The notes under the pieces: model-generated | The model's input: only the letters and a program-made list of their open reading frames with translations | Told to the model about the DNA's origin: nothing | The model's database searches: none | Translations under genes and position numbers: made by a program | Shown: positions 16,775 to 24,761 of the stretch, in pieces | Layout: each line of letters opens with the position of its first letter | How positions within the stretch are numbered: the stretch's first letter is position 1 | Assembly: GCF_001955535.1 (NCBI RefSeq) | Contig: NZ_MPVN01000013.1 | Span: 1 to 48,672, forward strand | From: Paenibacillus sp. FSL H7-0326 | GTDB lineage: Bacteria > Bacillota > Bacilli > Paenibacillales > Paenibacillaceae | Direction of reading: 5' to 3' | DNA: 48,672 bases

Positions 16775-17644
16775 CTACTTGACGAAGCCAAGCAGCATTT
16801 CACGGATCAGCTTGGATGCAACGATTGGCGTCTGCTGGGTTGGGTCATAGATCGGCGCCACTTCAACGACGTCAAATCCCACGACATTCACACTCGATCT
16901 TGCAATCGCATGAACAGCCTCAAGCAATTCCTTCGACGTAATTCCGCCGGCTTCTGCAGTTCCTGTGCCTGGAGCTGCGGAAGGGTCAAGCACGTCGATA
17001 TCAATCGTCACGTAAACCGGACGGCTGCCCATGGACGGCAATGCTTCCTTCATGGGAGCTGCCACTTCAAATGGATAGAAGTTAATGTTCTCGCGTGCAT
17101 AGGCAAACTCTTCTCTCGAACCGGAACGGATACCGAATTGATAAATGTTCTTGCCTCCCATCAATTCTGCCGCTTTGCGGATTGGAGTCGAATGGGACAG
17201 AGGCTCACCCTCATACTGCTCACGAAGATCGGCATGAGCATCAATATGAATAATCGCAAGATCAGGATATTTCTTGTACATTGCTTCAAGTACTGGCCAA
17301 GTGACCAGATGCTCTCCGCCAAGACCAACTGGAATCTTACCGTCAGCCAAGAGACCTTCCACATACTCCCGGATGATATCCAGGCTGCGGCCTGCATTAC
17401 CGAATGGCAGCAGCAAATCGCCTGCATCGAAATACTTCAGATCCACGATGCTTCTATCCAGGTAAGGACTGTACTCTTCAAGTCCTACAGAAGCCTGGCG
17501 AATATGTGCCGGACCGAAACGCGAGCCCGGTCGGAAGCTGACGGTGTAATCCATCGGCATGCCGTAGATCACGGCTTTGGAATTCTCATAATCCTCGGAA
17601 CTGCAAATAAACACATTTCCAGAGTATGCTTGATCAATTTTCAT
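16775..17644 (-). CDS. speB: Agmatinase
   Basis: This 289-residue ureohydrolase splits agmatine into putrescine and urea in polyamine synthesis. The binuclear manganese site is intact: GGEHLVTWP, IHIDAHADLR and TIDIDVLDPSAAPGTG supply the usual His and Asp ligands. AGGAG precedes ATG 17644, 16 nt after the speE stop. It forms an operon with speE, so putrescine made here feeds spermidine synthase. The arginine decarboxylase that supplies agmatine is not in the window. Confidence 0.97.
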   Translation of the reverse strand: MKIDQAYSGNVFICSSEDYENSKAVIYGMPMDYTVSFRPGSRFGPAHIRQASVGLEEYSPYLDRSIVDLKYFDAGDLLLPFGNAGRSLDIIREYVEGLLADGKIPVGLGGEHLVTWPVLEAMYKKYPDLAIIHIDAHADLREQYEGEPLSHSTPIRKAAELMGGKNIYQFGIRSGSREEFAYARENINFYPFEVAAPMKEALPSMGSRPVYVTIDIDVLDPSAAPGTGTAEAGGITSKELLEAVHAIARSSVNVVGFDVVEVAPIYDPTQQTPIVASKLIREMLLGFVK

Positions 17645-17660
17645 ATTAAGCTAATTCTCC

Positions 17661-18488
17661 TTATTTAATCAGATCTTCCACGAATCTTGGCAGCACAAAC
17701 GCTGCTTTGTGAAGACGCGGAGTATAATATTTAGTATCGATTTCTGGGATCGCTGTCTCATCAACTTCGAGCGGATCATACTTCTTGCTTCCCATGGTAA
17801 ACGTCCACAGACCGCTTGGGTAGGTTGGAATATTCGCTCCATACACACGAACGATCGGGAACACTTCCTTCACGTCTTTGTTCACACTCTGAATCAGATC
17901 TGCCTTAAACCAAGGGTTGTCCGTTTGAGCAACAAAAATGCCGTCTTCTCTTAATGCTTCGTAAATTCCTTGGTAGAAGCCGCGTGTGAACAGATTGGCT
18001 GCAGGGCCTACCGGCTCAGTGGAATCTACCATGATGACATCATAAGCAGCCTTGTGATCATGAATGTGCATAAAGCCGTCACCTACGAGCACTTCGACCC
18101 GAGCATCCTCCAGCTTGCCTGCTATGCTTGGCAAATATTTTTTGGAATACTCGATTACCTTGCCGTCGATATCAACCAGAACCGCCTTTTTCACTTGAGG
18201 GTGCTTGAGCACTTCACGGATGACTCCGCCGTCACCGCCGCCAACCACAAGTACATGCTCAGGGTTAGGATGCGTATATAGTACCGGATGCGCAACCATC
18301 TCATGGTATACGAATTCGTCTTTTTCTGTCGTCATTACCATACCATCAAGGAGCAGCATATTGCCGAACTCCTCGGTTTTGACCATAGCCAGATCTTGAA
18401 ATTCCGTCTGTTCATTCACATAAGTTTCGTGAATCTTCATTGTAATGCCGAAATTCTCGGTTTGTTTCTCCGTAAACCACAATTCCAT
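17661..18488 (-). CDS. speE: Spermidine synthase
   Basis: This 275-residue aminopropyltransferase joins decarboxylated S-adenosylmethionine to putrescine. The nucleotide site VLVVGGGDGGVIREVL near residue 80 and the catalytic Asp segment DVIMVDSTEP near 155 are present. Family length is normal. It is the first gene of speE-speB, driven by a good promoter about 150 nt upstream. Order and pairing are as in Bacillus, but there pbpG follows speE on the far side, whereas here the Mrp operon separates them. Confidence 0.97.
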   Translation of the reverse strand: MELWFTEKQTENFGITMKIHETYVNEQTEFQDLAMVKTEEFGNMLLLDGMVMTTEKDEFVYHEMVAHPVLYTHPNPEHVLVVGGGDGGVIREVLKHPQVKKAVLVDIDGKVIEYSKKYLPSIAGKLEDARVEVLVGDGFMHIHDHKAAYDVIMVDSTEPVGPAANLFTRGFYQGIYEALREDGIFVAQTDNPWFKADLIQSVNKDVKEVFPIVRVYGANIPTYPSGLWTFTMGSKKYDPLEVDETAIPEIDTKYYTPRLHKAAFVLPRFVEDLIK

Positions 18489-18636
18489 CGTTATTACCTT
18501 CTCTCGATTAGAATAAGTGTTCAGCCGGCAGCTTTCACCTGGATTTCTATCTAAACAGCATATACAAGCGAAGAGGAGCTTCAGATTTTCCGTCTATATT
18601 GCACTAAACCCATGGCACAAATTGACGCACTTTTGC

Positions 18637-18666
18637 ATTATACGTTAAATCTGAAATCGCTGTAAA
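18637..18666 (-). promoter_or_regulatory. speE promoter
   Basis: The minus strand has TTTACA (18661-18666), 18 nt, then a perfect TATAAT (18637-18642). It leaves a leader of about 140 nt before speE in which I see no terminator. Confidence 0.65.
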
Positions 18667-18699
18667 GATACTGTTCTATTGCGTTATTTTCAGGATAGC

Positions 18700-19128
18700 T
18701 CACTCATGCTTGGTATGATTTCTATTCGGCTCCGGCTCAAGTGAATCTACAGAAATTTCCTCGTTCTCGGGGATATGTCGTTTCTTCCCTTTAAGAGCCT
18801 TTGCCAGTTCATCAAGCGAGCTCCCCTTCCATAATGGAACATCGGTACGATAAGCAGCACGACCATTCAAATGCCCTGCAACAGGAGCGGTCAAAAAAAC
18901 AAACAGAATGCCAAGAAGCAGCCTTGCACTCACATAGCCGTCATACACGATAAAAAACAAGAAACTGCCGGACAGGATACATAAAATGCCAAGCGTATTA
19001 CTCTTTGTTGCTGCGTGCGCTCGGAGGTATACATCCGGAAGCCGGATGAGTCCGTAGGCACTCAGCACACTCAGAATCGCACCAAACAAGACAAGGAGCC
19101 CAACGATTACACTAAAGATCATCGTCAT
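18700..19128 (-). CDS. mrpG: Mrp Na+/H+ antiporter subunit G
   Basis: This subunit of about 142 residues has three transmembrane helices (residues 5-25, 40-60, 65-85) and the MnhG/MrpG signature LSAYGLIRLPDVYLRAHAAT. The hydrophilic C-terminal tail of about 45 charged residues is longer than in many homologues. ATG 19128 was chosen. It overlaps mrpF by 17 nt and has GGGGG upstream, whereas a longer reading to 19197 would add a non-family N-terminus. It is the last gene of the operon. Confidence 0.93.
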   Translation of the reverse strand: MTMIFSVIVGLLVLFGAILSVLSAYGLIRLPDVYLRAHAATKSNTLGILCILSGSFLFFIVYDGYVSARLLLGILFVFLTAPVAGHLNGRAAYRTDVPLWKGSSLDELAKALKGKKRHIPENEEISVDSLEPEPNRNHTKHE

Positions 19129-19396
19129 TTTCGAGTACGAGCCCCCTTTCAATAAATCTGGCAAAGGCAACTGTACTGATAAACGCCAAGATGCCAATTA
19201 AGAGGATGATATCCACATAAGCCTGAGTATGAAGCAGCATAGACAATACAGCTACACTTCCAATCAAGTGAATACCAATCGTATCGAGTGCCGTGATGCG
19301 GTCAGCCATGGAAGGCCCCTTCAGGACCCGATACAGACACCCGAGAATGGCGATACCCAGCAGCAACAGCGACATGCTAAGAACAATGGTCAGCAT
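19112..19396 (-). CDS. mrpF: Mrp Na+/H+ antiporter subunit F
   Basis: This is a 94-residue small membrane subunit with three helices and the conserved segment KGPSMADRITALDTIG. It belongs to the hetero-oligomeric Mrp antiporter, which exports Na+ (and in some systems K+ or cholate) at the expense of protons. Its start overlaps the mrpE stop by one base and its end overlaps mrpG. Confidence 0.96.
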   Translation of the reverse strand: MLTIVLSMSLLLLGIAILGCLYRVLKGPSMADRITALDTIGIHLIGSVAVLSMLLHTQAYVDIILLIGILAFISTVAFARFIERGLVLENDDDL

Positions 19397-19872
19397 TATC
19401 TCGTCACCTCCATAATCGCTTTCTCAAATGTATTCTTGATACCCTCTGCAATCTTCCCTTCGTCCGGGATATGGAACGCGTGAATGTATATGGTTCTCTT
19501 GTTTCTGGAAATCTCAAGGGGCATCGTGCCTGGCGTCAGTGAGATGAACAGAAACAGCAGCATAATCTCGAATTCGGAACGAAGATCCGTCTCATATTTA
19601 AAAATTCCGGGCGAAATGTCGAGCTTCGGCTTTACAATATGGGAAATAACTTCAAACGAGGAACGAAAGAGCTCTACAATAAGCAGCTTGATCAGCTTTA
19701 AGGTGGCCCATAGCTTTTTTAAATAGAAGGGCTCAGGGAAGAACCTACGGAATGCAAAAATGATCAGCAAACCAAGGGTGTACCCTACAAAGAAGCTGGC
19801 TCCGCTCCATGAATGATTGAGCATCATCCATAGAAAAGTGATGAGTAGATTGAGAATAATCTGCCTGGACAT
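19396..19872 (-). CDS. mrpE: Mrp Na+/H+ antiporter subunit E
   Basis: This 158-residue subunit has N-terminal membrane helices (about 3-30) and a conserved cytoplasmic half including LTPGTMPLEIS and YIHAFHIPDE. MrpE is needed for full antiport in Bacillus. It starts 4 nt after the mrpD stop, with GGGGTGG upstream. Confidence 0.96.
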   Translation of the reverse strand: MSRQIILNLLITFLWMMLNHSWSGASFFVGYTLGLLIIFAFRRFFPEPFYLKKLWATLKLIKLLIVELFRSSFEVISHIVKPKLDISPGIFKYETDLRSEFEIMLLFLFISLTPGTMPLEISRNKRTIYIHAFHIPDEGKIAEGIKNTFEKAIMEVTR

Positions 19873-19876
19873 TCAA

Positions 19877-21361
19877 TCACCACCCCTTTAATACCTTATT
19901 GACATACAGGCTGGGATCAATCAGTACATGTGCCGCCGTCGAAAAGGAAGGATACAGCACCTCTGCAAACAGCCCCATACCGATCACAATAACAAACAGC
20001 CCCCCTGCCGGAATGAGCATCCGGTTAATGGAGTAATGAGCTTCATCCGAATGGATGGTCTGCCCCTTTCCCCAGAAAGCATAAATGAAGATTCGCAGAA
20101 GCGAGTACAGCATCAGGAAGCTGGCAATTACCGCAATTGTGGTCAGCCCGTACAGCCCCGCGGCAATGCCCCCTTCAAAAAGCATCAGCTTACCCGGGAA
20201 TCCGCTTAGCGGAGGAACACCTGCCAGAGCAAGTGCAGCTACGAAGAACATCCAGCCGAGCAGCGGGTAGCTGCGGATGAGCCCGCCCATATTGTTAAGA
20301 CTTGCGGTCCCGGCAGCGGCAATTAATGCTCCGCCTAGCAGGAACAAGAGTGTTTTGATAATCATGTCGTGCAATAGATAGAACATAAGCCCTTCAAGCG
20401 CGAGCTTGTTATCTGCTGCCATCCCAAAGGCCACAAAGCCTACCCCTGCCACAACGTTGTACACCAAAATCTTATTTACGTTCTTATAGGCAATAGCACC
20501 GATTACCCCTAGTATCATGGTAGCGCCTGCCATCCAGCCAATGATCTGACGAGTAAACTCTGGATCGTGATAGAACACAAGTGTGAACATCCGCACAATG
20601 GCGTATAAACCCACCTTCGTCAGAAGACCGGCAAACAGTGCGGTTACGATGGCCGGCGGAGCAGCATAAGAACCGGATAGCCAGAAGAACAAGAACAGCC
20701 CGGCTTTGATGCTGAAGATAAGCAGGAATAGGACCGAGATGACTCCCAGAATACCATCCTGCCCTACCTCAGCCACCCTCACCGATAAGTGAGCCAGGTT
20801 GACGGTTCCTACAACGGAATACAGGTAACCTATGCCAACAACAAAGAAGGAGGAGGATACCATATTGATCAGCACATATTTTAACGACTCCATCAGCTGT
20901 CTTTCCGTATTCCCCAGCACCAGCAGTGCATAAGAAGAAATCAGCATCAGCTCAAAGCAAACGAATAGATTGAACAGATCTCCGGTTAGGAAGGAGCCGT
21001 TGACGCCAGCCATCAGAAATTGAAAGAACACGTAAAAGTGGTATTTCTCTCTCTCTTCTGTGAGACTTCTAAATGCATAGAAGATACAAGCCACCGCAAT
21101 AATGGAGGCTACGAGTACAAGCAGAGACGCAAGAGTATCCGCTACAAACACGATGCCATATGGTGCTGCCCATCCTCCCATATTGAGCAGCTGGAGGCCT
21201 GAAACGGATACTTGTGCGAACAACAGGATCGCTATGCCAAGAGCAATGACAGTACCAATTCCGCTGATCCAGCGCTGTATTCTGACCGACTTCATAAACA
21301 GAATAAGAAGAATCCCTGTGAGAACAGGGATGAAGATCGGCAGAACAACAAGGTTATTCAT
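19877..21361 (-). CDS. mrpD: Mrp Na+/H+ antiporter subunit D
   Basis: This 494-residue protein has about 14 transmembrane helices and is homologous to the proton-pumping NuoN/NuoM subunits of complex I. Conserved landmarks are the FEL segment near residue 137 (LFNLFVCFELMLIS), KAGLFLFFWL with its essential lysine, and LLHDMIIKTLLF. It overlaps mrpC by 8 nt. Confidence 0.97.
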   Translation of the reverse strand: MNNLVVLPIFIPVLTGILLILFMKSVRIQRWISGIGTVIALGIAILLFAQVSVSGLQLLNMGGWAAPYGIVFVADTLASLLVLVASIIAVACIFYAFRSLTEEREKYHFYVFFQFLMAGVNGSFLTGDLFNLFVCFELMLISSYALLVLGNTERQLMESLKYVLINMVSSSFFVVGIGYLYSVVGTVNLAHLSVRVAEVGQDGILGVISVLFLLIFSIKAGLFLFFWLSGSYAAPPAIVTALFAGLLTKVGLYAIVRMFTLVFYHDPEFTRQIIGWMAGATMILGVIGAIAYKNVNKILVYNVVAGVGFVAFGMAADNKLALEGLMFYLLHDMIIKTLLFLLGGALIAAAGTASLNNMGGLIRSYPLLGWMFFVAALALAGVPPLSGFPGKLMLFEGGIAAGLYGLTTIAVIASFLMLYSLLRIFIYAFWGKGQTIHSDEAHYSINRMLIPAGGLFVIVIGMGLFAEVLYPSFSTAAHVLIDPSLYVNKVLKGW

Positions 21362-21698
21362 ATTTCGGCCCCCTTACTTCCTCCATATCGTCGGTCTTCA
21401 GTTTGAGATACGAACGATAGGCAAGCACGAAGAAGAAGGACAGCAGTCCAAAGTTAATGACAATCGAAGTCAGGATCAGTGCTTGTGGAAGAGGGTCCAC
21501 ATATTGCTCGGCGTTCTCTCCCAGCAGCGGAGGTGCACCTGTCTTCAGACGAGCCATTGTCATAAGCAATAGATGCACTCCGTGTGACAAGATGGATATC
21601 CCCAGCACAAGCCGCAGCAAGCTTCGAGACAGTATCAGGTACACACCTACGGCAAATAGAATGCCCACGGTAACACTCATTATAATTTCCATCGTCAT
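21354..21698 (-). CDS. mrpC: Mrp Na+/H+ antiporter subunit C
   Basis: This 114-residue NuoK-like subunit has three helices and the motif LVLGISILSHGVHLLLM. The start ATGA overlaps the mrpAB stop by 4 nt, and its end overlaps mrpD by 8 nt. The tight overlaps indicate a single translationally coupled operon. Confidence 0.96.
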   Translation of the reverse strand: MTMEIIMSVTVGILFAVGVYLILSRSLLRLVLGISILSHGVHLLLMTMARLKTGAPPLLGENAEQYVDPLPQALILTSIVINFGLLSFFFVLAYRSYLKLKTDDMEEVRGPKYE

Positions 21699-24610
21699 CG
21701 ATCCTCCCCAATTTGCAAAATGATGGTCATCGTGACACCAACCACGGCCATGAACACGCCTGCTTCAAAGATGAGGGCGGTCGTCAGTTCAACCTCGCCC
21801 AGTATCGGAATATTGAAATAACCAAATGTCTGGCTCATAAACGGAACCCCAAACAGGAAAGATCCCGCAGCGGTTGCTAGTGATATAAGAAGGCCCCATG
21901 CAATGACATAACGGTAGTCGACCGGAAGTATTCTGCGCAGCGTATCTGTATTGAACGCGATCGCCATAAGTACGAGTGAGGCAGAGGTTACGAGACCGCT
22001 GATAAATCCGCCACCCGGCTGATGATGTCCGGCGAAGAAGAGATACAGAGCAAAGATTAAGATAATAAACACAATGATCTTTGTACTCATCTGTAAGAAG
22101 ACATCGTTACTTCGCAAAGGAACGGTGTTCCAATTATCCGGCTTGACCATTCGACTCTTATCCTTTGCTTGATCCTCCTCTTCCTTCTTCGGCAAAGCTT
22201 GATGCTTCGAGCCAAGATCTCTGCCCGTCAAATTGAGATTGATCATCGAATAGATCGCCAGGGCAGCAACACCAAGCACCATAATTTCAAGCAGCGTATC
22301 AAAACCACGGAAGTCAACCAGAAGCACGTTGACAATGTTCTTGCCCCCTGCCAGGTTATAGCTCTCCCTTGTAAAGAACTCGGAAACGGAAGCGAGCTGA
22401 GGTGTTCCGCTTGCTGCCAGAGCAATCAAGGTAACCATGACACCTACCCCGATAGCAATAACCAGGTTCAAAGCCTGATATTTCCTGCTTGATTTGGGCG
22501 TCAGCTCGGGAAGGTGATAGAAGCAGAGCAGGAAAAGTGCGACCGATACCGTTTCAACCACCATTTGAGTCAAGGCCAAATCTGGCGCTCTGAAGAGCAC
22601 AAAGAACAAGGTAACAAGATAACCCACAGCCCCTGTTAGGATGACAGCAGACAATCTGTGTTTGGCTAATGGAATGCACAATGCCGTAATAATTAAGCCC
22701 GCGAGCAAAATATTTTCATAAGCCATGAACGATTCATAGCCGCTGAAATCCCACTGTATATCGCTGGCACGCCAGAATGCATAGAAGATCAGGATCAGCA
22801 TAAAGCCGAAGATGTAAATTAAATAGTTGCGCAGCGATCCATTCATGTAGGTCTGAGTCCATCGCTTCGCAAACCGGTGCAGCCCTCTAAATGCCGTTGA
22901 ATAAAAACGGTTGATGGTATATCTGGGGATGTAATCCTCATATTGAGTCTTCCATCTGGGCAGGAATTTGTAGATGACTCCACCGAGAACAACAACGCCT
23001 AAGGTCATCCACAGCTCGGGTGTGATTCCATGCCATAGATACAGATGCACATCGAAACGTTCTCCTTCAGCTAGAAGGGGAGACAGAACCGAGGCCATCG
23101 CCGGCTCAATCAGCCCGCCAGATAACAGATCCGGATATACTCCTGTGACCAGTACCATCAGCGCCAGAATAGATGGTGGAATTAACATTCCTATAGGTGC
23201 TTCATGAAGCTTATGTACAGGAATTTCAGTCTTGTTCGTTCCAAGAAATGTCCGAAATACGATAACCATGGAATAAATAAAAGTCATTACACTGGCAATC
23301 CAGGCCAAGATGGGAAATAGCATTCCCCAGGCTTCGAGATTGAATATGCCCAGTTCCGTAATTTCAAGCGTCGCCTTGAAGAACATCTCCTTACTAATGA
23401 ATCCGTTGAATGGCGGCAGACCTGCCATGGAGAACGTGCCAATGAGAGCAATCGAGAAGGTTATCGGCATGACGGATATAAGTCCGCCAAGCTTTCTAAT
23501 ATCCCGTGTGCCTGTCTCGTGATCTACAATCCCTGCCATCATAAATAGTGAGCCCTTGAACAGCGCATGATTAAACAAATGTAATATGCCTGCCGTTGTT
23601 GCTGTTGTATATAATAAGGATTCCGACCCATATCCAAAATAAAGTGCAGCCGAGCCTAACCCAAACAGTGACATGATGAGCCCAAGCTGAGATATAGTTG
23701 AATACGCCAAAATGGCTTTGAGATCCGTCTTCTTAATCGCAATAAGTGAGCCGTAAGCCATCGTTATAATCCCTACAAGCGAGACAAGCCAGAACCATAC
23801 AGCTTCACCACCAAAGACCGGTGTATAACGGGCTACAATATAAATGCCGGCTTTGACCATTGTGGCTGAATGCAAATAGGCACTTACTGGCGTCGGTGCT
23901 TCCATCGCATCGGGCAGCCAGATATGAAACGGGAACTGTGCGGATTTGGTAAAGGCCCCGATCAGAATGAGAATAAGCGCAGGGATGAACAGCGAATGAT
24001 CGTCTATATTAGAGATAGACTCGATCGTTTCTCTTATGCTGTATGAGCCGCTGATCAAATACAACATGATGAACCCTGTCAGCATCGCGAATCCGCCAAA
24101 GACCGTGACAAGAAATGACTTTTGTGCACCGCGGATCGACTCTACCTTACTATGATGAAAAGCAATCAACAGGAAAGAAGCGATACTCGTCAGCTCCCAA
24201 AAGCCGTATAGCACCATCATGTTGTCTGAGAGTACAACGCCAAGCATCGCTCCCATAAACAGGAGCAGATACAAGTAGAACTGATGCAATGCCTGACCAC
24301 GTTCCATATAGTAAACAGAGTATAGAACTACCAGAGTGCCTATCCCTGTAATCAGCAGCGAGATTAGTAGGCTTAATCCGTCTAAGTAAATTGTAAAATA
24401 AATGCCAAGCGATGGAATCCACGGAATGGATTCATAGAATACAGCGTAGTTCCTCACATCAGGAATGAGGCTCAGAAAATAGGCAAACAGAATCAGCGGT
24501 ACGAACAAAACCGCCCATCCCAGGTGGAAACGGTGTGACAAACCTTTCATAAATGCAATCCCAATCCCTGCTGCAATGGGAAGAAGAATAGAAATATGAA
24601 GCAGATACAC
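21695..24610 (-). CDS. mrpA: Fused Mrp antiporter subunits A and B
   Basis: This protein of about 971 residues is a NuoL-like MrpA domain followed by a complete MrpB domain. The MrpA core (to about 790) has the conserved FWELTSIASFLLIA, KSAQFPFHIWLP and LFNHALFKGSLFM segments. After a charged linker (KKEEEDQAKDKS) the last 140 residues form MrpB, with the GHHQPGGGFISGLV signature. In Bacillus these are two genes. The start is taken as GTG 24610 because TAGGGGGT lies just upstream. An in-frame GTG seven codons earlier lacks a ribosome binding site. It is the first gene of the operon, divergent from pbpG. No convincing promoter was found in the 150-nt gap. Confidence 0.95.
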   Translation of the reverse strand: MYLLHISILLPIAAGIGIAFMKGLSHRFHLGWAVLFVPLILFAYFLSLIPDVRNYAVFYESIPWIPSLGIYFTIYLDGLSLLISLLITGIGTLVVLYSVYYMERGQALHQFYLYLLLFMGAMLGVVLSDNMMVLYGFWELTSIASFLLIAFHHSKVESIRGAQKSFLVTVFGGFAMLTGFIMLYLISGSYSIRETIESISNIDDHSLFIPALILILIGAFTKSAQFPFHIWLPDAMEAPTPVSAYLHSATMVKAGIYIVARYTPVFGGEAVWFWLVSLVGIITMAYGSLIAIKKTDLKAILAYSTISQLGLIMSLFGLGSAALYFGYGSESLLYTTATTAGILHLFNHALFKGSLFMMAGIVDHETGTRDIRKLGGLISVMPITFSIALIGTFSMAGLPPFNGFISKEMFFKATLEITELGIFNLEAWGMLFPILAWIASVMTFIYSMVIVFRTFLGTNKTEIPVHKLHEAPIGMLIPPSILALMVLVTGVYPDLLSGGLIEPAMASVLSPLLAEGERFDVHLYLWHGITPELWMTLGVVVLGGVIYKFLPRWKTQYEDYIPRYTINRFYSTAFRGLHRFAKRWTQTYMNGSLRNYLIYIFGFMLILIFYAFWRASDIQWDFSGYESFMAYENILLAGLIITALCIPLAKHRLSAVILTGAVGYLVTLFFVLFRAPDLALTQMVVETVSVALFLLCFYHLPELTPKSSRKYQALNLVIAIGVGVMVTLIALAASGTPQLASVSEFFTRESYNLAGGKNIVNVLLVDFRGFDTLLEIMVLGVAALAIYSMINLNLTGRDLGSKHQALPKKEEEDQAKDKSRMVKPDNWNTVPLRSNDVFLQMSTKIIVFIILIFALYLFFAGHHQPGGGFISGLVTSASLVLMAIAFNTDTLRRILPVDYRYVIAWGLLISLATAAGSFLFGVPFMSQTFGYFNIPILGEVELTTALIFEAGVFMAVVGVTMTIILQIGEDR

Positions 24611-24691
24611 AAGTACACCCCCTAGTAGCACGAATTAGAGTTTATGTTAACCTTTACCCGTATCTGCTATGCACAGAATCTTTGATTGCGA

Positions 24692-24721
24692 TGAATAATG
24701 AATAGGACCTAGTCCCATACT
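24692..24721 (+). promoter_or_regulatory. Candidate forespore (SigG/SigF-type) promoter for pbpG
   Basis: TGAATA (24692-24697), 18 nt, CATACT (24716-24721, followed by G) closely resembles the SigG pattern TGAATA/CATACTA. It sits about 40 nt upstream of the start codon. Bacillus pbpG is forespore-specific, which agrees. Confidence 0.5.
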
Positions 24722-24761
24722 GGTACATAAGGTTATTTTTGGAATGAAGGGAGGGCTCCAT

